This document shows positions 37,299 to 51,906 of a DNA stretch of 64,000 bases, piece after piece. The stretch is taken from the NCBI GenBank assembly GCA_022497155.1, contig MU385731.1, positions 248,001 to 312,000 on the forward strand, in the 5' to 3' direction. The number at the start of each line of letters is the position of its first letter. The first letter of the stretch is position 1. The position numbers and the translations under genes are program-made. The notes below the pieces were generated by a model. The model was not told the origin of the DNA. It saw nothing but the letters and a program-made list of their open reading frames with translations, and did no database searches. The DNA comes from Whalleya microplaca (Eukaryota; Ascomycota; Sordariomycetes; Xylariales; Xylariaceae).

Positions 37299-37645
37299 TA
37301 GTTTTAAATCTCCAGCTTTATTATATTATATTAATTAAGCAAAAGGTATAACTTATCACCACTATAGCTAGTTCCCGTGACACTTATTATAGCCTTAATT
37401 TAATAGTTTTTAAAAATTCCGCCTAATATAAGCCTTAATTCGAACTTATAACTTTTATCGTAATAATTTAATACTTAATTATTAACTCGCTTAAAAACAA
37501 CGTAATAATTTAATAATAACCCTTTTATTTATTAACACTTAAAAGCTACGCCCGGTAATATATAACTATTATTAATACACCGGTATAATTTATACCTAAA
37601 TAATAAAATAATTCCAAACTTCCCGCTAAAAAAAATAAGCGGGAG

Positions 37646-37834
37646 TGTAATGGGCTGTGCTATAGTGGGGAATATCGGCGATCATAAGCCGATATAGCAG
37701 CACAGCTCTCGAGAGCTAATATAAATGCTTTCGAGCTATACCGATATACCTTCTTGATTTTCTTTTTTTTTAATTAGAAAATAAACACTTATTTAGCATT
37801 ATAAAATTGCATTTTAGCGTAACAGCTTTTTATA
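37646..37834 (+). repeat. 5' LTR of gypsy element 1
   Basis: TGTAATGGGCTGTGC start; 189 bp. Direct repeat of 52423-52613. Confidence 0.9.
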
Positions 37835-38407
37835 TATTTTCTAATTTACTAATTCCCGAGTTGCGTTAAAATAGATTAAAATATTAAGAGAAGTTTTAAA
37901 ATAGCTTTTTAATAATCCGGAAATACTATTAACAAAATACGCGGAAGCATTAAATATTTAGGTTTATTAGATTTATATCTATTTCGAATAAATATATATA
38001 ATATTAAAAGCGGTATTAAAAAATAATTCGAAGAAATAACAATTAAAACAAGCGGCTTACAAATAAAAACTAAAAGAATAATAAAACAAATTATTATAAC
38101 GTTAAGCGGTTTTAAAAATATAGTTATAAGAAAACCTTAACTTATTAATTATATAAAACGCGAATATAATAAAAGGTGTTTTTACGTAAGACTCTCGGGA
38201 TTTTTAAAGACTTTAAGGACAGCTAGCTTAAATAAGTGGAAACCTTTAATTAGGAAATCCTTAAATATTTTTAATACCCGTCTTAGTAATTATTACGGCT
38301 CCGGTATTTAAGCGTAAGCTATTATTATGGCCCGAGAAGTTTGGGGGCGAGCATAGCCGCTATTTTATATAGGAGATATTAATAAAGTATAAGCTTTAAA
38401 AAGATAC

Positions 38408-38598
38408 TATAATAGGCTATGCCGTAATAGGGAATATCGGCAATCATAAGCCGATATAACAATACAGCTCTCGAAAGCTAATATAAATACTCTCAAGCTA
38501 TGCCGATATACCTTTTTAATTTTCTTTTTTTCTTTAATTAGAAAATAAATACTTATTTAGTATTATAAAATTACATTTTAACGTAACGGCTTTTTATA
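38408..38598 (+). repeat. 5' LTR of gypsy element 2
   Basis: Starts TATAATAGGCTATGCC (TG now TA). Direct repeat of 45737-45927. Confidence 0.9.
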
Positions 38599-41500
38599 TA
38601 TTTTCTAACTTACTAATTCTTAAACTGCGTTAAAATAAATTAAAATATTAGGAGAAGTTTTAAAGCAGCCCCCTAATAATCCGGAAATACCGTTAGCGAA
38701 ATATACGGAAGCACTAAATATTTAGGTCCATTAAATTTATACCCGCCTCGACTAAATATACGTAATATTAAAAACGGTATTAAAAAATAATTTAAAAAAA
38801 TAATAATTAAAATAAGCGGCTTATAAACAAAAATTAAAAGAACAATAAAATAAATTATTATAACGCTAGGTAATTTTAAAAATATAACTATAAAAAAACC
38901 TCGACTTATTAATTATATAAAACGCAAATATAATAAAAGGTATTCCCGTATAAAACCCTCGGGATCTCTAAAAACCTTAAAAATAGCCAGCCTAAATAAA
39001 TATAAACTTTTAGTTAAAAAACTTTTAGCTAAAAAATCCTTAAATATTTTTAATACCTGCCCCAATAATTATTATAGCCCCAGTACTTAAATATAAGCTA
39101 TTACTATAGCCCGAGAAATTTGGAAGCAAGCGTAGCCGCTATCCCGTATAAAAAATATCAATAAAATATAAGCTTTAAAAAAATACGAAATTTATAAAAA
39201 AAAACTAAAATAAGTAATATAGTATTTATAAGCGGCTCGAAAATAATATATAACGTATAATAAAGTTATATTATATTATAAGAAAACCTAATAAAACGTA
39301 TAACCTAGCATTTTTTTTAAAATATTTATCGAACGCTTATAAAAATTATAACAAAGCTATTAAAACGGGAGGCAAATTATATAAATACCGCTAGTCTGCT
39401 AATCAAACTTTTATATCTTTTTATACCAATTTCGAGCGACTGCTAATAAAAGTAAGGGGCAATATATAAAATAATAAAGCAAAACTCGTATTTATCGAAA
39501 AAGCGATTAATAATAAACTTAAGAACGCGTTAATTTTAATAGCGCTACCAAATATTTACTAAAATTAAGTTTACTAAATAATAAATATTATAGCCCGACT
39601 TAAAAAATCGCTATTTTATTATAGCAAAAATAGCTTAAAAAACGGAACCGCGCCAAGTAAATTACCCTTTCCGGGCCTACTACCTCTTATTTTTAATTGC
39701 TTTAAAATTAATTATAAAAGCGATATATTAATAATCGGTATAGCTATATTAATAAAAAGCTAGCGGACTAAATAAATAATAAACAAAAAACGAAACGCTT
39801 AAATAAAGCGTAAAAAATACTTATAATATAAAAAAAACCACCTATTTTAAAAATATACTTATTATTTTATAAAATTACCTACTTGTATTAAAGTTAACGT
39901 AATAATAAGTTATAAATCTAAAAAAAATAAAGCTAAAAAAACACTAAAAAAACAGAAAAACAAGTAGCTCTTAAATAAAGTCGCGCTTAAAAGCTTAATA
40001 TAATAGCAGAAAAAATTAATATAGCCGAATAATTTATAAACGGGAAATTTTTTATAATCGATATATATTTAAATTAATAATTATATATAAAAACTTTTAT
40101 AAATTTAAGATATAAATATTATATTATTATTAATAAAAATATAGTAAAATGTCTAAAATTACCGTATATATTTATCCGGGAAAAAATAATAAAAAAAGCT
40201 ATTTGCAAAAAAAATTAAACGTTTCGGGTATAATTTGCGAAATAATTTATATAAAAACTAATTTTAATAAATATAAATTAAAAATATTTATATATATTAT
40301 ATTAAAACTAAATTACTTTATAATATTTAAAAAGTTTTAGATAAAATGTAACCGGGTAATATATGTAACGTACGAGTATATATTATATATAGGAGTTGCT
40401 GGAAATTTAAAAGTATAAAAAAAAGGACATTTTCTAGAAACTATAAAAGTCCGTAATACTCGGGAGGCGCTTTATATTAGTGCGATATATTTCGTAAAAG
40501 AAATAAAAAAAACTCGGAAGTAAAAAAAGCTGGGAAAATAAATAATAATTTAATAAATAGTTATATTTGCTATTATATTAATAGATATTAATAAGGCTTT
40601 AGCGCTTAAAAAAAACTAACGTTCGAAAAAATCTCTTTTTTTAATTAAAAAGTTAAAAATAGTTATTTAAAAAAACAAAAATCTTCTGCCGTACTGCTTA
40701 AAAGCCGATTATAAAATTAACTTAAACCGTAATAAAGCGGGTAGAAAATTACCTACCTTTTAGAGGATATTATATAATATATTCCGGGAGGAATTATTAA
40801 CGTTATAGAAAATATTAATTAAGCTATTGGATAAAAGGTATATTTATACGAGCAGCTCGCTTGTAAAAATTCCTATATTTTTTGTCCGGAAACCGAACGG
40901 CAGATTCCGTTTTTATTACGATTATAAAGCATTAAATAATATTACTTAATAAAACTAATACCCGCTTCCGCTTATATAAAAAATATTTAAAACTTTTTTA
41001 GAAATAAAATAATTTTCTAAAATAAATATTAAGTCGGCTTTTTATAAAATTAAAATTAGGGAGAAAAATAAATAAAAAACGGCTTTTTATACCCGCTTTA
41101 AACTATTCGAATAACTTGTAACCTTTTTCGGCCTAATAGGTACTCCCGCGACATTTTAACGTTACGTAAACGGTACACTAAAAAAATACTTAAATATTTT
41201 TTATTTAATATATATAAATAATATATTAATTTATTTTTTTAAAACAAAAAAAAATTATATCGATAAAATAAAAAAAGTATTAAAATATTTAAAAGTAGTA
41301 AGCTTAAATTTAAATATAAATAAATATAAGTTTGTAATAATTATTATAAAATATTTAAAATTTATTATCGAAATAAAAAAAAGGTTTATATAAATCCGGC
41401 TAAAATATAGGTAATTAGGGAATAAAAACTTTTTAGAACGTTTAAAAAAATCTGTAATTTTTTAAAATTTATAAACTTTTACCGGAATTTTATTAAAAAC

Positions 41501-44098
41501 TATATAAATTTTACTACTTTTTTATCGGCACTTATAAAAAAAAGGAATACTGTTTCGATAAAAGCTTTCGGAAAATCTAACGTTCGAAAACCTTAAATAA
41601 ACGTTTTTAAAAAAACCGGCCTTAATATAATAAAATCTTAAATAAAAGATAATAATTAAAATAGACTATTCGAAATAGGCTTATAGGAAATATTTATTAT
41701 AATGCGATAAGCGAGAAATTCTATTATCTGTAACTTATTATTCCAAACGCTTAATCCCGGCAAAAATTAATTATAAAATTTATAATAAAAAGCTACTAAT
41801 AATTATAAGCTATTTATAAATATAAAACGCGAAATTATAAAACGTAATTTTAATGTTTATAATTTTATTTAATTATAAAAATTTAAAATATTTTATAATT
41901 TTTAAAAAACTTTCCGAGCGATAAATACGTTAGTTAAAAAAATTAATACGTTTTAATTTCCGATTAAAATTCCGTATTAAACGCTTAAATATTAAACCCG
42001 ATATTTTCTTACGGCATAAATAAAACTTACTATAAAAAATATAAAACAAAAAATATAAGGGATAGAAATTCTAACTATTATAAAAAAATAGTTACTTTAT
42101 ATATAACTTAAAAAATATAAATAAACGGGAACTATTAAAATAAAATATATTTAATTATACGGATAAAATATCCCGGAAAATAAGGAAATTTTCGAATATA
42201 AGGATTTATAATTATTATAAAATATAAAGGTAGCGAAAAACCCGAGTTATATATAAGTAATAAAAGCGGTAGCCTAAAAAAATTAAACGTTCCCTAAAAA
42301 CTTAGATATAAAAATATTATTATCGGAATATAATATCGATAATAAAAGTTAACTATATTTTTATAAGCGTATTTAAATCTCTAATTAAAAACTGCTTTGT
42401 ACCGCTTTAATATAAAATACCTATAACTTATATCTAATAAAATATCCGGAAAAAAATATATTAGTAATATTTTCGAAAACGTTTTACTAGCTTAAAATAT
42501 CGGCGTTTATAAAATACTTTTATAAAAATTACGATATTTATAAAAAAACAGTATAATATAATTAAAAAAGAAAATTTTTAAAACCGTTATTTATTTTAAA
42601 TCGATTTTATAATAAGCTATTTATCGATTTTATAACTAACTTATTAGCTATTTCCGAATAAAACCCTATTTTTATAATAGTAATTTTTAATCGATTAAGG
42701 AAGTAGGTTATATTAAAGGTTATAATTTCGATAAAAGCAAAAATATATACCGAACGGTTTGTAAACTATTATTAAAAGTATTATAGTTTTTCCCGTACTA
42801 TAACTAATAATAAAAAATCTAATTAAATAAAATAGTTTTAAAAATAGCTTTATTTATTAATAGAAATAAAGTAGCGCTTATTAACTACATTTTACCTAAA
42901 AACTAATAAAATTATTAAATAAATAAACTAAAAAATATTAGTATATTTTCGAGCGTTTATATTATATATTTAATTTAAATAAAGTTTATTATTACCGGGA
43001 GCGATATTTGTAATTAATAACCGAAATATTATTATAATAAAGCTAAATCCCTTTTTTATATTTTATAAATATTATATAAAACTTATTCTAATAGTAAAAT
43101 ATATTTTAGGACTTGCTTCCGAACTGCGCGTACGGGCGGAAGCTTTTATTTAGCGCCTAAAAAAGGCGATAAAATTTATATAAGCTATAATAATAATTAT
43201 ATAATAATAATAAAAAAACGTAATTAATAAGTAGCGATTTTTTATAAAGTAATTTTAAATAAGAAATAAAATATAATTAACGTTTAAAAATATTTTTATA
43301 CTTTAACCTTTATAAAAGCTAATATAATTATATATTAAATATAAAATAACATATATTATTAGCCCCTAAATTATAAAATTAAATATACCGAAAAAAATAT
43401 ATAACCGGTTTTATATTAAACTTATCCGTTACGTAAAAAATAATCCCTTGCTTTTTTAAAAAAAACAAAAATATATAACCTCCCTTTATAATTAATAAAA
43501 AAAAAAAGAAATAAAGTAGCAAATAAAAAAAATTATTTAAGCAATTATTAAATAAAAAAAGCGAGAAAAAACTAAATAAATATTAGTAAAATAAATAAAT
43601 TATATAGCCTTAATATAAAAACCGCTCGAAAACTTAAAAAATACCGAAATAATAAACCGTTTTAAAAAAAATTATAGCGATATAAAAATAAATAATAAGC
43701 TTAAAAGAATTAATATAAAAGGAAGGGCGAAAGCTGCGCTTGCGCGGCGTTTATAAAACTAATAAATTATTAGCAAAATATAGAAATAAAAAAATATAAG
43801 TAAAATAAAAAAATATTACGGGAAATTATAAATCTTTTATTATTATAAGTAATACGAACGTTATTTTTAAATAAGTAATAAATAATTACCTTTATTTATA
43901 TAATTTTTTTTAATAAACCGATAATTAAAATTACTATAAAACCGACCGAAAAACGTAATAAATTTAACCGAATAACGCACTTATATTAACCGGAAGTTAA
44001 TAATTTAGTTTGTTTTTTTATTATTAATCTTTATTTATTTATATTTATCGCTTTTTTTTTATTTTTACGGAAAAAAATTTAAAAAAGTAGCTATAGTT

Positions 44099-45235
44099 AT
44101 AGTAAAAAGTATTAATAAAAGTAGGGAAAATACGTAAGCAAAGGTTACGCGAGCCGCGTTTAAGCGAGAGGTTTATAATAATAGTAGGAACGGGCGGGAC
44201 GGGCCGAAAAAAAGAACCGGAAGCGGAAATATGCGTACGAGCGGTAGGCTTGGCGTTATTTATTATAAAACGCCTAATAGCTGTAATATTATTAATATTA
44301 TTAGCGATACGTTTAAGCGGGTAAATAACCTTTCCAAACGCGGCTATAAATTATTTTTATATAATATATAAGCTAAAAAAAATTATAAAAAAATAAAGTA
44401 AAAACTTATATATTATTTTTATTACTATTAAATCCCGGCTTAGCTTAAAATTATAACGTTTATTTTAGTATATTCGAGATATATAGCGGCGTTAATAACG
44501 CGTTATGCCCGCGTTCCGGCCGACTTTTAGGCGGCAATAAAAATTAAATAAAAAAAAAATAATAGGAGTATTATAAAAAAGCGGGAAAAAATAACTTACT
44601 AAAATTTAAGCTATTATAAGCTCGATAAGCTTTTATTAAAATAGTAATAAAAAAGCAAATTTCGGTATTTATAAATAATTACGAAACGGGATTAAAAAGT
44701 AGTATTTAAACGGAAAAAACGAGAGGTAATTTATAATAAAATAGTTATAGCTTTTAATATATTTTATATACTATATATTATAAATAGCTAGATATAATTA
44801 ATACTATATTTAAAATATTTTAAAATTAAAAAAAAGAAAAAAAATTTTATAAATTTAGTCGGAATAAAAAGCGGAAAAGTTTCTAGCTATATAGCCGACA
44901 TAAAAGCAGCATAAAATACAATATATAAAAAAAAAGGAAAGCTGTAAAAATAACGTAAATAAGCAGCCTATTAAAAGCGGCAAAGCCGGAAAGGAAACGA
45001 AATAAAAATATAACAGCAATAACAAAAGCGAAAATAAGCGAAAATAGCGATAAAAAAAAGGCGCGTTACAGGAATATTATAAGAAAGCATATTAATAACC
45101 TAAATAACAAAAAAATAAAAAAATTAAAAATTAAAAAATTAAAAAATTAAAAAATTAAAAAATTAAAAAATTAAAAAATTAAAAAATTAAAAAATTAAAA
45201 AATTAAAAAATTAAAAAATTAAAGAATAAGAAAAT
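44099..45235 (+). pseudogene. Third reading frame of gypsy element 2, decayed
   Basis: Counterpart of the frame at 50857-51906; the start ATG is now ATA. Segments readable in it include VRTSGRLGVIYYKTPNS and KRGYKLFLYNI. Its 3' end contains the expanded TTAAAAAA repeat. Function unknown. Confidence 0.6.
45113..45224. repeat. (TTAAAAAA)n octamer microsatellite
   Basis: About 13 near-perfect copies of an 8-bp unit. The equivalent sites of element A (10920-10985) and element 1 (51885-51930) have only short, interrupted versions, so the expansion is specific to this copy. Confidence 0.88.
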
Positions 45236-45736
45236 GAAATAAATAATTAGAGAAATAAATTTTTACCTATAAATAGCCTAAAAAGAAAAAAAAAGAAAAA
45301 AGGAATTTCGAAAGGAGGGCCCGGGATATTTAAACGACCTTAAGAAAGGATTAATCGCGCGGCTAATTATAGAAACTGATTGTATATTACGCTAGTTATA
45401 CGCGTAAGCTAATTAGAAGCGGGAATCGACTTATTAATTTAAAAATAAATTTAACTGCCGAATAAAAAACTAATTAAAAGCGGAAATCGAGCTTTAATTT
45501 TACGCGCGCCTACCTTATATTTAATTAGCTAATAGTAACGTAAAATTAAAAACCCTTATAGCAAAAAAATTCTTTTATAAAAACACCTTTTTATTACCTC
45601 TCGAACCGGCTCTAATTAATAATAAAATAAATAATTAATAGCTAGAAAAGCCGATAATTAACGGAAATTTATATATATTTTACGCTCGGGTATAAAAGAC
45701 GCGATATAATCGCGCAAAAAATAAAGGGGGGGGTAA

Positions 45737-45927
45737 TATAATAAGCTATGCTATAATAGGGAATATCGGCAATTATAAACCGATATAGTAGTACAGCTTT
45801 CGAAAGTTAGTATAAATACTCTCGAGCTATATTAATATACCTTCTTAATTTTCTTTTTTTCTTTAGTTAAAAAATAAACACTCATTTAGTATCACAAAAT
45901 TACATCTTAGCGTAATAGCCTTTTATA
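45737..45927 (+). repeat. 3' LTR of gypsy element 2
   Basis: Follows the purine tract at 45715-45733. Ends TTTTATA, CA having become TA. Confidence 0.9.
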
Positions 45928-48900
45928 AATACGGAATTTATAAAAAGGGACTAAAATAAGTGGTATAATATTTATAAACAGCTCGAAAATAACGTATAAC
46001 ATATAATAAAATTATATTATATTATAAAAAAACCTAATAAAATATATAACTTAGCGTTTTTTTTAAATATTTATTAAATGTTTATAAAAATTATAATAAA
46101 GCTATTAAAGCGGGGGGCGAATTATATAAATATTACTAGTCCGTTAATTAGATTTTTATATTTTTTTATACTAATTTTAAGCGATTATTAGTAAAAATAA
46201 GGGGTAGTATATAAAATAATAAAATAAAACTTATATTTATCGAAAAAGCGATTAATAATAAATTTAAAAACGCGTTAGTTTTAATAGTATTACCGAATAT
46301 TTATTAAAATTAGGTTTATTAAGTAATAAATATTATAGCCCGACTTAAGGGGTCGTTATTTTATTATAACGGGAATAGTTTAAAAAACGGGACTGCGTTA
46401 GGTAAATTACCCTTTCCGGGCTTATTACCTCCTATTTTTAATTATTTTAGGACTAATTATAAAGGCGATACGTTAATAACTGGTATAGCTATATTAATAA
46501 AAAATTAGCGGGCTAAATAAGTAACGAATAAAAAACGAAACGCTTAAATAAAATATAAAAAATGTTTACGATATAAAAAAAAGCTACCTGTTTAAAAAGT
46601 GTGCCTATTATTTTATAAGATTATTTATTTATATTAAGGTTAACGTAATAATATGCTATAAATTTAAAAAGAATAGGGCCGAAAAAATATTAAAGAAATA
46701 AAAAAATAAGTAGCTTTTAAATAAAGTCGCGTTTAAAAGTTTAATATAATAGCAGAAGAAATTAATATAGCCGAATAACTTATAAACGGGGAATTTTTTA
46801 TAATCGATATATATTTAAATTAATAACTATATATAGAAATTTTTATAGATTTAAAATATAAATGTTATATTATTATTAATAAAAATATAATAAAACGCCT
46901 AAAATTACTGCATATATTTATCCGGGAAAAAATAATAAAAAAAGCTATTTATAAAAAGGGATTAAACGTTTCGGGTATAATTTATAATTAATTTATATAG
47001 AGGCTAATTTTAATAAATATAAATTAAAGATATTTATATATATTATATTAGGGCTAAATTACTTTATAATATTAAGAAAGCCTTAAATAAAACGTAATCG
47101 GGTAATATATATAGCGTATAAATATATATTATATATAAAAGTTGCCGGAAACCTAAAAGTATAAAAAAAGAATATTTTTTAAAAATTATAAAAGTCTACA
47201 AAACTCGGGAGACGTTTTATATTAGTGCGATATATTTTATAAGAGAAATAAAAAAAGCTCGGAAATAAAAAAAGCTAAAAAAATAAGTAATAATTTAATA
47301 AATAGTTATATTTGTTATTATATTAATAAATATTAATAAAGCTTTAACGCTTAAAAAAAACTAACGTTTAAAAGAATTTTTCTTTTTAATTAAAAAGCTA
47401 AAAGTAGTTATTCGAGAGAAAAAAAGGTAAAAATCTTTTATTATACCGCTTAAAAGCCGATTATAAGATTAATTTAAATTATAATAAAGCGGGTAAAAAA
47501 TTATTTATTTTTTAAGGGTTATTATATAATATATCCCGGAAAAAATTATTAGCGTTACGGAAAATATTAATTAAGCTATTAAATAAAAGGTATATTTATA
47601 TAAATAACTTCCCCGTAAAAGCTTTTATATTTTTTATCCGGAAACCGAACGGCAGATTTTATTTTTATTATAATTATAAAATATTAAATAATATTATTTA
47701 GCGAAATTAATACCCGCTTTTATTTATATAAAAAATACTTAAAACTTTTTTAAAAATAAAATAATTTTTTAAAATAAATATTAAGTCGGCTTTTTATAAA
47801 ATTAGAATTAAAGAAAGAAATAAATAAAAAACAGCTTTTTATACTTGTTTTAAGCTATTTAAGTAATTCGTAATTTTTTTTGGCTTAACGGGTATTTCCG
47901 TAACGTTTTAACGTTACGTAAATAATATATTTAAAAAATACCTAAATATTTTTTATTTAATATATATAAACGATATATTAATTAATTTTTTAAAAATAAA
48001 AGAAAATTATATCGATAAAGTAAAAAAGGTATTAAGATATTTAAAAATAATAAGCTTGAGTTTAAATATAAATAAATATAAGTTTGTAATAATTATTACG
48101 AAATATTTAAGATTTATTATTAAAGTAAGGAAAGGGGTTTATATAAATCCGGTTAAAATATAAGTAATTAAAAAATAGGAGCTTTTTAAAACGTTTAAAA
48201 AAGTTTGTAATTTTTTAGAATTTGCGAATTTTTACCGGTATTTTATTAAAAACTATATAGATTTTATTACTTTTTTATCGGCATTTATAAAAAAGGAGGT
48301 ACCGTTTTAATAAAGGCTTTCGGAAAATCTGGCGTTCGAAAACCTTAAACGAGCGTTTTTAAAAGAACCAGCTTTAATATAATAAAATCCCGAACGGGAG
48401 ATAATAGTTAAAGTAAACTATTCGGGATAAGCTTATAAAAGGTGCTTATTATAATATAATAAGCGAGGGATTTTATTACTTATAGTTTATTATTCCAGAT
48501 ATTTAATTCCGGTAAAAATTAATTATAAAATTTATAATAAAAAACTGTTAGTAATTATAAGCTGCTTATAAATATAAGACGTAAAATTATAAAACGTAAC
48601 TTTAATATTTATAATTTTATCTAATTATAAAAATTTAAAATATTTTATAACTTTTAAAAAACTTTCCGAACGATAAATATATTAGTTAAAAAAATTAATA
48701 TATTTTAATTTCCGATTAAAATTCCGCGTTAAGCGTTTAAATATTAAACCCGACGTTTTTTTATAGCGCAAATAAAACTTATTATAGGAAATATAAAATA
48801 AAAAATATAAAGGACAGGAATTTTAATTATTATAAAAAAAATGGTTACTTTATATATAGTTTAAAAAATATAAATAAGCGGGGATTATTAAAATAAGGTA

Positions 48901-50856
48901 TATTTAGTTATATAAATAAAATATCCTAAAAAATAAGGAAATTTTTAAATATAAGGATTTATAATCGCTATAGGATATAGGGGTAGCGAAAGACCTAAAT
49001 TATGTATAAGTAATAAAGGCGGTAGCTTAAAAAGACCGAGTGTTTTTTAAAAATTTAAACATAAAAATATTATTATCGGAATATAATATCGATAATAAAA
49101 GGCGATTATATTTTTATAAGTATATTTAAATCCCTAATTAAAAATTATTCCGTACTGTTTTAGTATAAAATACTTATAATTTATATCTAATAAGGTATTT
49201 AGAAAAAAAAAATATTAGTAATATTTTCGAGAACGTTTTATTAGCTTAAAATATTAGCGTTTATAAGACATTTTTATAAAAATTACGATATTTATAAGAA
49301 AAAAATAATATAGCGTAATTAAAAAAAGGGCTTTTAAAACTATTACTTATTTCGGATTGATTTTATAATAAACTATTTATCAATTTTATAACCGATTTAT
49401 TAGCTATTTTTAAATAAAACCTTATTTTATAATAGTAATTTTTAATCGATTAAAAAAATAAGTTATATTAAAGACTATAATTTTAATAAAAGCAAAAATA
49501 TATACCGAACGGTTCGTAAATTATTATTAAAGATATTATAATTTTTCTTATATTATAATTAGTAATAAAAGATTTAATTAAATAGGGCGGTTTTAAAGAC
49601 GGTTTTATTTATTAGTGGAAATAAAGTAGTGCTTATTAATTACGTTTTATTCGGAGACTAATAAAGTTATTAAATAAACGAATTAAAAAATATTAATATA
49701 TTTTCGAGCGTTTATATTATATATTTAATTCGAATAAAGTTTATTATTATCGGGAGTAATATTTATAATTAATAACCGAAATATTATAATAATAAGGTTA
49801 AGTTTTTTTTTATATTTTATAAATATTATATAAAACTTATTTTAATAATAAAATATATTTTAAAACTTATTTCCGAATTATATATATAGGCGGAAGCTTT
49901 TATTTAATATTTAAAAAAGGCAATAAAATTTATATAAGCTATAATAATAATTATATAATAATAATAAAAAAACGTAGCTAATAAGCGGCGATTTTTTATA
50001 AAGTAATTCCAAATAAAAAATAAAAAATAATTAACGTTTAAAAATATTTTTATATTTTAACCTTTATAAAAGCTAGTATAATTATATATTAAATATAAAA
50101 TAACACGCGTTATTAATGCTTAAATTATAAAATTAAATATATCGAAAGGAATATATAACCGGGTTTATATTAAATTTATTTATTATATAAAAAATAATTT
50201 TTTGCCTTTTTAAAAAAACAAAAATATATAACCTCCCTTTATAATTAATAAAAAAGGAAAGGAAAAAATAAAATAATAAATAAAGGAAATTATTGGAGTA
50301 ATTATTAAGCGGAAGGAGCAAGAAAAAATTAAATAAGTATTAGTAAAGTAAGTAGGTTATATAGCTTTAATATAGGAATTATTTGAAAACTTAAGAGATA
50401 CCGAAACAGTAAATTATTTTAAAGAAAATTATAGCGATATAAAAACAAATAATAGGCTTAAAGGAATTAGTGTAAAAGAAAAGGCGAAAGTTATATTTAT
50501 GCGGCATTTATAAAACTAATAAGTTATTAATAAGGTACAGAAATAAAAGGATATAAATAAAATAAAAAAATATTATAGGAAATTATAATTTTTTTATTAT
50601 TATAAATAACGTAAACGCTACTCCTAAATAAATAATAAATAATTATTTTTATTTATATAATTTTTTTAATAAACTAATAATTAAAATTACTATAAAACCG
50701 ACCGAAAAATATAATAGATTTAATCGAGCGGCATATTTATATTAATTAAGGGTTAATAGTTTAACTTGTTTTTTTTATTGTTCTCTTTTTTTTATTTATA
50801 TTTATCGCTTTTTTTTCTATTTTTACGGGAGAAAGTTTAAAAAAGCGGTTATAGTT

Positions 50857-51906
50857 ATGGTAAGAAATATTAATAAAGGTAAAAAAAATATGCGGGTAAA
50901 AGCTATGCGAGTTATATTTAAGCAAAAGGTTTATAATAATAGTGGGAGCGGGCGGGACGGGCTAAAAAAAAGAACCGGAAACAGAAATATATATATAAGC
51001 GGTAAACCGGGCGTTATTTATTATAAAATATATAATAATTATAATATCGCTAATATTATTAGTAATACACTTAAGCGGGTAAGCGATTTCTTTAAATATA
51101 ACTATAAGTTATTTTTATATAATATATAAGCTAAAAAAAATTACGGAAAACTAAAGTAAGAATTTATATATTATTTTTATTATTATTAAATCTTAGCCCG
51201 GCCTAAAGTTATAACGTTTATTTTAATATGTTTGAAATATACGGTAGCGTTAGTAATATATTATACCCGTGTTCCGGCCGACTTTTAAACGGTAATAGAA
51301 ACTAAAAAAAAAAAATAAGTAACGGGAATATTATAAAAAAACGGGAGAAAATAATTTATTAGGGTTTAAGTTATTATAAATTCGATAAGCTTTTACTAAA
51401 GTAGTAGCGAAAAAATAAATCTCGGTACCTATAAATAGTTATAAAATAAGGTTAAAAAGTAGTACTCGAATAAAAAAAATAAAAGGTAACTTATAATAAA
51501 GTAATTATAACTTTTAGTATATTTTATATACCGTATATTATAAATAACCAAATATAATTAGTATTATATTTAAAATACTTTAAAACTAAAAAGAAAAAAA
51601 AAGAATTTATAAATTTAATCGGAATAAAAGGCGGAAAGGTTTTTAGTTATATAGCCGATATAAAAGCGGCATAGGATATAACGCGTAAAAAAAAAGAGAG
51701 CTATAAAAGTAGCGCAAATAGACAGCCTATTAAAAGCAGTAAAGCCGGAAGAAAAACGAAACAAAAATATAGCGGTAGCAGCAAAAGCGAAAATAGGCGA
51801 AAATAGCGGCAAAAAAAAAGGGACACGTTATAAGAATATTATAAAAAAATATATTAATAACCTAAATAATAAAAAAAATAAAAGAATTAAAAAATTAAGA
51901 AATTAG
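50857..51906 (+). pseudogene. Third reading frame of gypsy element 1 (after pol), function unknown
   Basis: Starts at an ATG about 1 kb after the integrase and stays in one frame for about 349 codons, interrupted only by stops of the kind RIP makes. The N-terminal third is basic and Gly-rich (GSGRDGLKKRTGNRN); the middle reads VIYYKIYNNYNIANIISNTL and YKLFLYNI; the C-terminus is Lys/Ala-rich (KNIAVAAKAKIGENSGKKKG) and ends YINNLNNKK...KKLRN. Homologous frames lie at the same place in elements 2 and A. It is not gag (which lies upstream with a zinc-knuckle remnant) and shows no integrase or chromodomain motif that I can recognise. It could be an accessory protein of this family or a captured gene. 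Confidence 0.65.

Larger units (their letters stand above)
38408..45927 (+). mobile_element. Ty3/gypsy element 2, full length, nested in element 1
   Basis: LTRs 38408-38598 and 45737-45927. GATAC (38403-38407) and AATAC (45928-45932) are the 5-bp target duplication, differing by one G-to-A change; the element 1 sequence resumes exactly after it. RT: IFFVRKPNGRFRF at 40875-40914; the catalytic YxDD is YINN at 41211-41222 in the same frame, both Asp codons changed to Asn. Integrase: a readable form of TDGQTERINQTLE near 42905-42945, with Gln and Arg codons turned to stops. A purine tract (AAATAAAGGGGGGGG) precedes the 3' LTR. Dead, about 7.5 kb. Confidence 0.93.

Noticed and set aside
40149..40340. 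Short plus-strand frame in element 2
   Set aside because: A chance open stretch of the degraded pol region, not a separate gene.
51615..51812. Minus-strand frame (and its counterpart at 11026-11235)
   Set aside because: Antisense of the Lys/Ala-rich tail of the third frame in the gypsy family.
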